In this document: piece by piece, positions 8,034-13,878 of the stretch
Layout: every line of letters begins with the position of its first letter
Position numbering within the stretch: the stretch's first letter is position 1
Origin: a virus
Reading direction: 5' to 3' (one strand)
IMG/VR virus record: IMGVR_UViG_2162886007_000002
Location: 1-47,591 of that record
DNA: 47,591 bases
Position numbers and translations under genes: made by a program
Notes under the pieces: model-generated
Databases searched by the model: none
What the model was told of the DNA's origin: nothing
Seen by the model: the letters and a program-made list of their open reading frames with translations, nothing else

Positions 8034-8406
8034 GGTGGGTTACTCCATTCAGGCGGTTTAGGGTATCTACGGAAACTTGGTTGGCGATTGACAGCACTTC
8101 CTTAACGCTGAAGTACACGACCTCAAGGCCGCCGCTTGCCGCAGGGGCGAGCACCTTAAGGCGCGGCACAGGGAAGCCTTTGGATTGGTCAATGTCAACA
8201 CCCTTGCTGAAGCAGACGGTGTTGAGGAATTCGAACATCTGGCCGTTTGGGAACCAGTCTTCCATAACGCGGATTTGGTTAGAAACGCCTACCCCAGAAT
8301 GAGTTTGTACAGCAGCTGTGCGGCCTGGGCCAAACCCATAAATGGAGCGGGTGAGTGGAGCCGGGCCTTTGCACAGAGCCAAGAAATCTTCACGTTGCAT
8401 GTTCAT
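8005..8406 (-). CDS. hypothetical protein
   Basis: 133 residues from MNMQREDFLALC, with AGAGG 6-7 bp before the ATG. The sequence is mixed, with a basic C-terminus ending DLQNHRKD, and no family was recognised. It follows the 27-residue membrane peptide gene after 9 bp. Confidence 0.72.
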   Translation of the reverse strand: MNMQREDFLALCKGPAPLTRSIYGFGPGRTAAVQTHSGVGVSNQIRVMEDWFPNGQMFEFLNTVCFSKGVDIDQSKGFPVPRLKVLAPAASGGLEVVYFSVKEVLSIANQVSVDTLNRLNGVTHRDLQNHRKD

Positions 8407-8415
8407 AGAAACCTC

Positions 8416-8499
8416 TTAAGCGCACAATACCAGAAGGACAACGGTGAGCGCGGCGTACAGCCACGTCCACCATAAGAGTAGTCGAGTAAATGCCTTCAC
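8416..8499 (-). CDS. 27-residue membrane peptide (GTG start)
   Basis: Reads MKAFTRLLLWWTWLYAALTV then VLLVLCA: a basic N-terminus followed by one hydrophobic membrane segment. The GTG overlaps the stop of the preceding gene as GTGA, a coupling arrangement used throughout this genome. It fills what would otherwise be a 90-bp gap. The small size and alternative start make it less certain than its neighbours; function is unknown. Confidence 0.55.
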   Translation of the reverse strand: MKAFTRLLLWWTWLYAALTVVLLVLCA

Positions 8500-8675
8500 A
8501 GCGTAACGACCAGGATCTTACCGCGCAGCAAGTCAGCTGCATCCATATAGCTTACAGAGAGGGCGTTAGCAACTGCGTCGAGCAACGAGCGGATTGCCAT
8601 AGTTTCGCCGCTGTAGCAAGCGCCTTCGTAGTCCACCCCGTCAAACGAAACCTTGGCTTGGAAGAAAGTGTGCAT
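8496..8675 (-). CDS. small hypothetical protein, first gene of promoter B operon
   Basis: 59 residues from MHTFFQAKVSFDG. The frame is open further upstream to 8747, but that stretch contains the promoter B -10 box, so a longer protein could not be made from this promoter. The chosen start sits right after the leader CTCAACTGGAGATTCACATG, identical to that of the gene at 28330. The protein is probably soluble and no family was recognised. Confidence 0.75.
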   Translation of the reverse strand: MHTFFQAKVSFDGVDYEGACYSGETMAIRSLLDAVANALSVSYMDAADLLRGKILVVTL

Positions 8676-8696
8676 GTGAATCTCCAGTTGAGTAGG
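8673..8696 (-). repeat. 24-nt RBS leader, copy 1
   Basis: This 24-nt stretch, ending CTCAACTGGAGATTCACATG on the minus strand, is identical to 28309-28332 on the plus strand, although the proteins that follow are unrelated. It contains the ribosome-binding site and start codon. Confidence 0.9.
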
Positions 8697-8717
8697 GCAC
8701 CGCTGCCCGTGGACCGA

Positions 8718-8746
8718 ATTCTGGTGTACGTCGACAACCTTGTCCA
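8718..8746 (-). promoter_or_regulatory. promoter B (TGGACA-17 bp-CAGAAT)
   Basis: Minus strand: TGGACA (complement of 8741-8746), 17-bp spacer containing GTCGAC, CAGAAT (complement of 8718-8723). GAAAG lies immediately upstream of the -35 region as in promoters A and D. Confidence 0.8.
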
Positions 8747-8757
8747 CTTCTTTCGTT

Positions 8758-8770
8758 GACCGCTGGTCGG
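8758..8770 (-). promoter_or_regulatory. operator-like dyad upstream of promoter B
   Basis: CCGACCAGCGGTC on the minus strand, 12 of 13 identical to the sites at promoters C and D. CCG and CGG form a dyad around 5 bp. It lies 11 bp upstream of the -35 box. Confidence 0.65.
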
Positions 8771-8780
8771 GTTCTTCGGT

Positions 8781-8901
8781 AAGAACCGGAAGAACACTAA
8801 GACCACTAAATCGGCATCAGATTTGCCCTATATGTATCAGAGCACGAACTTTGCAAAATACCCCATAGAAAGGGCAGCGGTTTAGCGTTCTTCCGGTTCT
8901 T
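8781..8901. repeat. 121-bp intergenic element, copy 1
   Basis: Bounded by AAGAACCGGAAGAACACTAA (8781-8800) and its inverted partner at 8882-8901 (19 of 20 matching, with a perfect 15-bp outer part). A second 121-bp copy lies at 16857-16977 with the same arms and the shared core AGCACGAACTTTGC. No gene overlaps it. Together with 8902-8985 it fills the 310-bp gap between the first gene of operon B and the endolysin. Confidence 0.85.
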
Positions 8902-8936
8902 TTCAGCGCCGAAGCCATATCAGTATAGGTCAAAGT

Positions 8937-8987
8937 CCAGAACACTAAATCCTTCTTAGTGTTCTGGTTAGTGTACTTACGGTTCTT
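8937..8987. repeat. perfect 12-bp inverted repeat and further copy of the arm motif
   Basis: CCAGAACACTAA (8937-8948) and TTAGTGTTCTGG (8956-8967) form a perfect hairpin with a 7-nt loop. They reuse the AGAACACTAA half of the 121-bp element arm. The next 20 bp (8968-8987) are another inverted arm copy, AAGAACCGTAAGTACACTAA on the minus strand, running into the endolysin stop codon. Confidence 0.75.
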
Positions 8988-9522
8988 AAAGTACGACGGT
9001 GTCGGCCTTAATCCTGGCTGTAGGGTCCGTGAAGTTTACATCCTTAACGTAGCGTGCCCAGTTGGTGTCAAAATCCTCTTGGGTGGCCGCGCCCACAACG
9101 CTGTTCCAGTATTTCTTGTAGTACTTCCACATACCTTCTTGGTCACCGAACAGGGGCAGGGCGCCGGGAAAGCGGCGGTAGTTCATGCGAGCCAGGGCCG
9201 TGGCGTAGTTGAGGTTGCCAACCATTCCGATGAGGCTGGGGTATGCCTGCTCGGCGGGGCTGAGGAACTTAAACAGCAATTCGCGCTTGTCGCCTACCGC
9301 GAAGTTCTTGTACAGGTCTGCGATGGTGGCCGGCTCCATTTGCGGCATACCAAGTGCTGGGCCTTTCACTTGCTTAAGGTAGTCGCCGCAGTGGGATTCC
9401 TGGGCAAACGTCGCCAGTAGTAGCTGGCGGGCTGCGGAGCTGTTGTACTCAAACCCGCTGTAAATTTTCATGGCGTCCAGCACCGGGAAAATTATGTAGT
9501 CGTGTAGGACCTGAGGATTCAT
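8986..9522 (-). CDS. endolysin, lysozyme/transglycosylase-like
   Basis: 178 residues with no signal peptide. LLLATFAQESHCGDYLKQ (about 34-51), with a probable catalytic Glu in QES, is followed by GPALGMPQMEP, the pattern of a group of phage peptidoglycan hydrolases. It would need the adjacent holins to reach the cell wall. It reads leftward, divergent from the holin-spanin cassette beginning 81 bp away. GGAG lies 9 bp before the ATG. A TATAAT (complement of 9540-9545) in the divergent gap may be its -10 box, without a convincing -35. Confidence 0.85.
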   Translation of the reverse strand: MNPQVLHDYIIFPVLDAMKIYSGFEYNSSAARQLLLATFAQESHCGDYLKQVKGPALGMPQMEPATIADLYKNFAVGDKRELLFKFLSPAEQAYPSLIGMVGNLNYATALARMNYRRFPGALPLFGDQEGMWKYYKKYWNSVVGAATQEDFDTNWARYVKDVNFTDPTARIKADTVVL

Positions 9523-9603
9523 GTGTACTATCTCCGTAAATTATAGTAGGGGTAGCCTTTTGAGGCTGATGAATCATAACACAACAACTCAGGGGGCTGA
9601 AGG

Positions 9604-9930
9604 GTGGATACAGAAGAGTTTAGAAAGTGGCTGTCGGCGCCGGGGGTTATAGCCCTAACGGCGGCGGCGGTGCGCTTCATGATCACAGGGAAGGAGGAAA
9701 GGCCGGGGAGGGTCTTGGGCTACTTAGTGGCTGCGGGTGGACTCGCTTGGCTGCTCGGCCCTTATCTATCGAAACGCGACTACGGCCCCGAGGAAATTGC
9801 ACTGGCAAGCTGCATCCTCGGATTTGTTATACCCAACTTGCTTGGCGGTGTTATGGGACTGGGGGCGCAGTTCGCTAAAGATCCGGCAGGCTTCGTTATT
9901 GACATCCTTTCGAGGTTCAAAAAGAAATGA
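9604..9930 (+). CDS. holin
   Basis: 108 residues from a GTG start preceded by a purine-rich site. Three hydrophobic segments (about 13-28, 38-56 and 64-86) and a Lys-rich C-terminus (SRFKKK) match a class I holin that permeabilises the inner membrane at lysis. It is the first gene of the rightward lysis cassette, overlaps the next gene by 4 bp, and lies opposite the endolysin. Confidence 0.82.
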   Translation: MDTEEFRKWLSAPGVIALTAAAVRFMITGKEERPGRVLGYLVAAGGLAWLLGPYLSKRDYGPEEIALASCILGFVIPNLLGGVMGLGAQFAKDPAGFVIDILSRFKKK

Positions 9931-10259
9931 CACTACTGTTCGCTTTGGATACATTGAGCTTACTCGCCGCGCTCTGTACGGCGTTGTACACCGTCTTCAT
10001 CATGATCAAGTGGCCGCCTGGGCGCGACCCGAGACCCATGGCCCCGCTGTTGGCTTTGGCGCTCGCCTTCATCGTGCTGAAGATGCACCCGTACATGGGT
10101 TGGGAGGACGCTTACGGGAAGCTACGCGACTACGCTTGGCGCGGGTGGTACATCGTGGCGTTCATTGAGTTCATCTTGCTGATTCGCCTGTTTGGTCGGC
10201 GTCGTGATGGTTGCGGCGTTGGGGCGGCCAGCGCTGTCATTAAGAAGGGGCGCAAATGA
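9927..10259 (+). CDS. second holin-like/antiholin-like membrane protein
   Basis: 110 residues with hydrophobic segments near 2-27, 38-52 and 74-88 and a basic C-terminus (GRRRDG...KKGRK). It lies between holin and spanin with 4-bp overlaps on both sides. Tandem small membrane proteins here often form a holin and antiholin pair; which one triggers lysis cannot be told from sequence. Confidence 0.72.
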   Translation: MTLLFALDTLSLLAALCTALYTVFIMIKWPPGRDPRPMAPLLALALAFIVLKMHPYMGWEDAYGKLRDYAWRGWYIVAFIEFILLIRLFGRRRDGCGVGAASAVIKKGRK

Positions 10260-10786
10260 TGGAAGCCCTCGTAGCGCGGTATCTGTTGCCTGTTGTAGCG
10301 GTTGCTGCGCTACTCGGGGGCGGTTGGCTTTATCTCCACAACTTGCACAGCGATATCACCGACCTGGAAGGGCAGGTGCAGACCCAAACCGACCGCGCAA
10401 ATCTGGCTGTACATGTTGCAGCGAGCAGCACGGCCACAACCCAAATTGTCACCAAAACCGTGGAAAAGGTTGTCGAAGTTAAGGTGAAAGGTGACACCAT
10501 CGTACAGAAGGTGCCTGTTTATGTTACGCAAAAGGCTGATGCCAATTGTGTTGTCCCTCTTGGCGCTGTCAGCGTGCTCAACGCCGCCGCCCGCAACGTG
10601 CTACTTCCCGGAAGTGCCGGCGCAATTCAAGAAGCCCCGAGCGGCGTTGCCCTTAGTACCGTTACCGGCACCGCAGCTGAATGGGCCGGGCGTTACTGGC
10701 AGCTAGCTGCGGAATACGACGGGTTTTTGGAATGGGTCGAAACCCAGGGCGCGTTGGCGCGGGGAGGGGGTTTACAGCAGAAATGA
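10256..10786 (+). CDS. Rz: i-spanin (Rz-like)
   Basis: 176 residues: one N-terminal membrane anchor (about 9-25, LLPVVAVAALLGGGWLYL) followed by a periplasmic region including a probable coiled coil (about 30-75). The class spans the periplasm with an o-spanin to fuse inner and outer membranes. A second gene with a lipobox is nested in another frame (10521-10706), which makes the call firm and implies a Gram-negative host. Two adjacent ATGs are possible starts. Confidence 0.87.
   Translation: MMEALVARYLLPVVAVAALLGGGWLYLHNLHSDITDLEGQVQTQTDRANLAVHVAASSTATTQIVTKTVEKVVEVKVKGDTIVQKVPVYVTQKADANCVVPLGAVSVLNAAARNVLLPGSAGAIQEAPSGVALSTVTGTAAEWAGRYWQLAAEYDGFLEWVETQGALARGGGLQQK
10521..10706 (+). CDS. 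Rz1: o-spanin (Rz1-like lipoprotein) nested within Rz
   Basis: 61 residues, entirely inside the Rz gene in a different frame. MLRKRLMPIVLSLLALSAC gives a basic start, hydrophobic core and lipobox (LSAC); the cysteine is followed by STPPP, and the rest is Pro-rich (PAQFKKPRAALPLVPLPAPQ). That is the hallmark of Rz1. GAAGG lies just before the ATG. Confidence 0.88.
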   Translation: MLRKRLMPIVLSLLALSACSTPPPATCYFPEVPAQFKKPRAALPLVPLPAPQLNGPGVTGS

Positions 10787-10789
10787 AAC

Positions 10790-10815
10790 AAGCCCCTCAC
10801 AGAAGGGGCTTTTTG
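10790..10815 (+). terminator. terminator between convergent lysis and accessory operons
   Basis: AAGCCCCT pairs with AGGGGCTT, followed by a U-run rightward; leftward the hairpin is followed by TTGTTT. It probably ends both the rightward lysis cassette and the leftward accessory operon. Confidence 0.85.
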
Positions 10816-10819
10816 TTGC

Positions 10820-11059
10820 CTAAAGTCTAGCCTTTGTAACCCATTGGAGCGGTATCCAAGACTGCTGAAGCAATACAGCACCGCAGCTGCCGCACTTAAA
10901 CGGGTCACCGGGTTTTGGCTGGGTGCCGTCTGGGAACCATGAGGTCTGCGCTGTCACAACTTCACCGTCGGTTGCTGCGCCCTCCATATAAAACATCACA
11001 CCGCCGCAGCCGTTTCGGTGTATAACTGCGTGCTGTATTTCTTGTTTCCAAGTTTCCAC
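10820..11059 (-). CDS. small hypothetical protein with possible zinc ribbon
   Basis: 79 residues from GTG 11059, chosen because GGAG lies 6 bp ahead; an in-frame TTG at 11071 is the alternative. NGCGG and a later CGSCG could form a Cys4 zinc knuckle. Last gene of the leftward accessory operon, ending just before the shared terminator. No family was recognised. Confidence 0.6.
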   Translation of the reverse strand: METWKQEIQHAVIHRNGCGGVMFYMEGAATDGEVVTAQTSWFPDGTQPKPGDPFKCGSCGAVLLQQSWIPLQWVTKARL

Positions 11060-11060
11060 A

Positions 11061-11237
11061 TCACACTCCAAGAAGGTCAGCGACCTTGTAAATTAAAGGG
11101 CCGAGAAACAGCCCCGCCGCCACTTCACTCAGGTCGTTGTCGTCCTGGCAAATCCAGTACAGCGTTTGGTTGCACTTGATGAAGCTGTAACCAGACAACT
11201 CAATGGCGTGCTGTAAAGCGGCGGTGGGGGTGTTCAT
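11061..11237 (-). CDS. 58-residue hypothetical protein
   Basis: MNTPTAALQHAIELSGYSFI begins the protein, which has two Cys and a hydrophobic C-terminal part (AAGLFLGPLIYKVADLLGV). The ATG overlaps the stop of the preceding gene as ATGA, and the following gene starts 1 bp after its stop. The tight packing supports a real gene. No family was recognised. Confidence 0.65.
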   Translation of the reverse strand: MNTPTAALQHAIELSGYSFIKCNQTLYWICQDDNDLSEVAAGLFLGPLIYKVADLLGV

Positions 11238-12103
11238 TCAGCGACCACTACTTCAGTGGTGTTAATGGTTACGGGCCCGGTGAAGTTCATCACCGTAGGG
11301 CGTTCCAGCAATTGAGCGTTTGCGCGTTGCAGTTGTTCGCGCAACTCAGTGTAGAGGGCGGCGTTTCCAGCGTTGCAAAGCTCAACAGTCCTTCCGTCTG
11401 GGTGCGTTGCAATTTCGTAGCCCTCGGCCACAACAAGCGCAAGGAGTTTATCGTAGTCTTCTTGAACCGCTTGGTAGCTGTCAAGCAATTCGGGGTGGGA
11501 AGGGCCGCCACTTTCCGCAGCCGAATAGATCTTGCGAACTTGGCCAGCGCCATTGTACTCAATACACAACCCAGAAGCGCCGGCAGCTGTGCGCCATGCA
11601 TCCAGGTTGGCCTGTTCAGTCTGTAGCTCCGCAAGCGTTTCGTCAAACCGCTGGCGGGTGGCGCCACCTTCAAACTGTTTAAGCTGTGCACGGCAGTTGG
11701 ACAACTCATCCAATTGCTCTTTCATCCACACGCCCGGCTTAGCGTCTTCTGGCATACCTAAGTCAATCATGGTCTTTTGTATGGCGACACGCATGGCTTG
11801 ATTGCCTTCGCGGTAGGCGTCGTCAGGGTCAATGCTTGCTTTGATGTGTGTTGCGGCAGGGGTGGCCTCGGAAGGCGTGATGCTGTCGCGCATTTCTTCC
11901 ATGATTTGCAGGAAGCTTTCTTCGGTCGCGCATTCCGGCAGGCCGCCCTCTTCCAGGATGTTGCCATCAGTCAGCTCAATAACACGCCCGACAACGCCTG
12001 CGCACACAAGCGTAGAAGAAATCCAGCTAGGGTAGACGAACAGGGCGGTGCGGGCTTTGGAGCCGTCTTGCGGCATACGGCCTTGGATAACGATGTACTT
12101 CAT
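11234..12103 (-). CDS. hypothetical protein with central coiled coil
   Basis: 289 residues. The middle (about 130-175) is rich in Glu, Gln and Leu and likely coiled (QLDELSNCRAQLKQFEGG..RQRFDETLAELQTEQANLD); a second helical part lies near 250-270 (YTELREQLQRANAQLLE). Large phages carry Ead/Ea22-like early proteins of this build, but the match is loose. Its start overlaps the previous gene (ATGA). Confidence 0.72.
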   Translation of the reverse strand: MKYIVIQGRMPQDGSKARTALFVYPSWISSTLVCAGVVGRVIELTDGNILEEGGLPECATEESFLQIMEEMRDSITPSEATPAATHIKASIDPDDAYREGNQAMRVAIQKTMIDLGMPEDAKPGVWMKEQLDELSNCRAQLKQFEGGATRQRFDETLAELQTEQANLDAWRTAAGASGLCIEYNGAGQVRKIYSAAESGGPSHPELLDSYQAVQEDYDKLLALVVAEGYEIATHPDGRTVELCNAGNAALYTELREQLQRANAQLLERPTVMNFTGPVTINTTEVVVAE

Positions 12104-12285
12104 TGTTGGATCTCCGTTGGATCATTGAGGCGGCGAACAAGGATATAAGCGCGGCTGGTGGCTAGGCGCCCGCCGTAGGTTTTAATGGTGGGGCCGGCGA
12201 CTAACCAAAGTTGCAGTTTGCCGTCAAAGTATATGTGCGGTCGGTCGCGGCCAGCGCTTCCAAACGCTCGGCGTGTGCTAATCAT
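12100..12285 (-). CDS. 61-residue basic hypothetical protein
   Basis: Arg-rich (MISTRRAFGSAGRDR...), predicted beta-rich, no family recognised. It is preceded by CAACTGGAG, a variant of the recurrent leader, and by a candidate promoter. Overlaps the next gene by 4 bp. Confidence 0.65.
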   Translation of the reverse strand: MISTRRAFGSAGRDRPHIYFDGKLQLWLVAGPTIKTYGGRLATSRAYILVRRLNDPTEIQQ

Positions 12286-12318
12286 CTTCGGACTCCAGTT
12301 GTAGTTAGGGCCAGTCGA

Positions 12319-12348
12319 AGTGTAAACCCCAACCGGCCCCGTTGTCTA
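12319..12348 (-). promoter_or_regulatory. candidate internal promoter, TAGACA-18 bp-TACACT
   Basis: Minus strand TAGACA (complement of 12343-12348) and TACACT (complement of 12319-12324) in the 73-bp gap upstream of the gene at 12285. It would restart transcription late in the long accessory operon. Confidence 0.5.
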
Positions 12349-12358
12349 GCGTTTTAGT

Positions 12359-12523
12359 TTACCAACCCGGCACCATCCTCAACGCCACGTTGTGTATGAG
12401 CAGCCCGAGCAACACAGCGCATACCAGTAGCAACCACCAATCGGCGGCGTTGCGCGGGTCGTCTTCAACACCACAGGTGCATGGGTCACGGCCTTGCCGA
12501 CAATCGCAGTGTTCACGCTTCAT
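12359..12523 (-). CDS. 54-residue Cys-rich single-pass membrane protein
   Basis: The N-terminal 18 residues hold four Cys (HCDCRQGRDPCTC), followed by a hydrophobic segment (WWLLLVCAVLLGLLIHNVAL). Overlaps the previous stop as ATGA. The Cys cluster could bind zinc on one membrane face. No family was recognised. Confidence 0.65.
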   Translation of the reverse strand: MKREHCDCRQGRDPCTCGVEDDPRNAADWWLLLVCAVLLGLLIHNVALRMVPGW

Positions 12524-12636
12524 ATCCTACCACCCCCTAGGAAATAAGCCGCCACTAGTATTCCAAAGAGGAACAGCAGAAATAGGGCGACTTCGATTAA
12601 CGTCTCTTGCCAGCTTTGGCCGTGCTCAGGAAGCAT
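12520..12636 (-). CDS. 38-residue single-pass membrane peptide
   Basis: MLPEHGQSWQETLIEV followed by a hydrophobic stretch ALFLLFLFGILVAAYFLGGG. GGAG lies 9 bp before the ATG, and the stop overlaps the next start. Second of three consecutive tiny membrane genes. Confidence 0.6.
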   Translation of the reverse strand: MLPEHGQSWQETLIEVALFLLFLFGILVAAYFLGGGRI

Positions 12637-12637
12637 G

Positions 12638-12712
12638 TTATGCGCTCCAACCCTTACGCTGCAAGTACACATAAGTGTATAGCAACGCCAGCCATGCTAG
12701 GTTGACTTTCAT
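12638..12712 (-). CDS. 24-residue membrane peptide
   Basis: MKVNLAWLALLYTYVYLQRK then GWSA: a short hydrophobic helix with a basic end. GGGAG lies 6 bp before the ATG. It fills the space between two coupled genes with a 1-bp gap on each side, so it is probably translated although very short. Confidence 0.5.
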   Translation of the reverse strand: MKVNLAWLALLYTYVYLQRKGWSA

Positions 12713-12713
12713 G

Positions 12714-12932
12714 TTAGTCTCCCGGAAGCCGCTTGTGCCGCCAAGCGCCGTCTTTGAAGTCCACAATCCCCGTGCGGACGTCATACTGGATATCATCGTT
12801 GACTTCGTAGCCGGGGCACTCAGTCGGCAGGGTGACTTCAGCACAACCGCACACGGAGCAGATGAAGAGGGTGCAGGCGTGGCAGGTGCCCATGCAGTCC
12901 TCATCAGTACATTTGAGTTGTACGTGTTTCAT
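12714..12932 (-). CDS. Cys-rich zinc-binding-like phage protein
   Basis: 72 residues with nine Cys in the first 40 (MKHVQLKCTDEDCMGTCHAC, then FICSVCGCAE and TECPG), followed by a short region NDDIQYDVRTGIVDFKDGAW. Small proteins with this CPG-ending Cys pattern are common in phage genomes; function is unknown. It probably binds one or two zinc ions. Confidence 0.72.
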   Translation of the reverse strand: MKHVQLKCTDEDCMGTCHACTLFICSVCGCAEVTLPTECPGYEVNDDIQYDVRTGIVDFKDGAWRHKRLPGD

Positions 12933-13135
12933 TTGCCCTTCCGTGCAGCCTTGGCCATTTGCTTATGTACTTGGCGGCGTTGGTTGCGAGTCATGCCGTC
13001 CAGCTGCGCCTGCATTTTGGCTGCGCGCTCTTGGGCTTCAGTCAACTGGCTTTCAGCTACAGAGCCGAGCGGCCCCAGCGCCTCAGCTAGTTCCAGTCGT
13101 TCGGTTTCTTGCAGGTGTCGTCTTGAAATTTCCAT
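12929..13135 (-). CDS. 68-residue helical hypothetical protein
   Basis: Strongly helical and charged (LTEAQERAAKMQAQLDGMTRNQ), with a very basic C-terminus (KQMAKAARKGK) that could touch nucleic acid. Overlaps the next gene by 4 bp, and its start overlaps the previous stop (TGATG). No family was recognised. Confidence 0.65.
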   Translation of the reverse strand: MEISRRHLQETERLELAEALGPLGSVAESQLTEAQERAAKMQAQLDGMTRNQRRQVHKQMAKAARKGK

Positions 13136-13590
13136 CAGTTAGTCTTCCGTCTTGTACGAGCAGTGCGCGCCAAATCAGCATAGCGTTCATGCTCAGGGTG
13201 GTCTTCTTTAATAACCCGGCCCAAGGCGCAGGCCAGCCAGTAACCCGGTGCTGCTTCAGGGTATTTGTCAACGCCGCACTTGCAGCATACAACAGCGTCG
13301 CCCATACCGCCAAACCCTGATACGTACATGTGATTGCATGGCCCAACTGTGAAGCCTTCTGGCAGCTTTTCTTTCAGCGCCGCTTTCATGTGCAAGTGGT
13401 TAAACACCCGCCGCAGGTAGTAGCCGCGCAGAAGCGACCACACGGTACATCCCAGGGTGGCGTACAGCGTAGCCGTTGGGATGTTGCTTTCCAGGTGGAA
13501 ACAGCTCAGGGTAATGGCGTAGCTACCGAAGAAGCCAACCGCCGTGTTAGTGGCGGTCTCCAAGGCAGAGTGGCGCTTACTTTGGCTCAT
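13135..13590 (-). CDS. membrane protein with C-terminal zinc knuckle (DUF7220-like N-terminus)
   Basis: 151 residues from MSQSKRHSALETATNTAVGF. I chose 13590 because the ATG overlaps the previous stop (ATGA). Two hydrophobic segments (about 16-35 and 38-55), ending SLLRGYYLRRVFN, resemble the small phage DUF7220 membrane family. The C-terminal half adds CNHMY...CCKCG, which could bind zinc, so it may be a fusion of two small proteins. Confidence 0.65.
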   Translation of the reverse strand: MSQSKRHSALETATNTAVGFFGSYAITLSCFHLESNIPTATLYATLGCTVWSLLRGYYLRRVFNHLHMKAALKEKLPEGFTVGPCNHMYVSGFGGMGDAVVCCKCGVDKYPEAAPGYWLACALGRVIKEDHPEHERYADLARTARTRRKTN

Positions 13591-13817
13591 GCGGTCACCG
13601 TTGCGCGGGCGCCGCAGTATTCGCACACTGGCGAGCCGGCTTCGTCAACCCACTTATGAGGGCAGCGGGGTTCAGGTTGGCGCTTTGCACAAGCCAAGAA
13701 GCGGTTGTACAGGACCTCAGCATGTGCGCCTAAGTTCTTGCCGCCGCCATCTGTATCGATCTTGGCGTCTTTAAACACTTGGCAGACTACGGCTGCCTCT
13801 GCGGGTGTGAGTTCCAT
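13587..13817 (-). CDS. small protein with C-terminal zinc ribbon
   Basis: 76 residues from MELTPAEAAVVCQVFKDAKI, with GGAG ahead of the ATG. The C-terminus has CPHKWVDEAGSPVCEYCGA, a short Cys3-His zinc finger. No family was recognised. Confidence 0.65.
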   Translation of the reverse strand: MELTPAEAAVVCQVFKDAKIDTDGGGKNLGAHAEVLYNRFLACAKRQPEPRCPHKWVDEAGSPVCEYCGARATVTA

Positions 13818-13849
13818 GTTGCTTTGCTCCAACGGTTGAGGGTTGTGGA

Positions 13850-13878
13850 CTTATACAGCACGGAAACGGGGTTGGCTA
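13850..13878 (-). promoter_or_regulatory. candidate internal promoter, TAGCCA-17 bp-TATAAG
   Basis: Minus strand TAGCCA (complement of 13873-13878) and TATAAG (complement of 13850-13855), 17 bp apart, in the gap before the gene at 13817. The -35 match is moderate. Confidence 0.4.

Noticed and set aside
8781-8901. Insertion sequence or MITE
   Set aside because: Inverted ends are present but there are no target duplications, and both copies have diverged while keeping internal blocks, which fits functional sites better than mobile copies.
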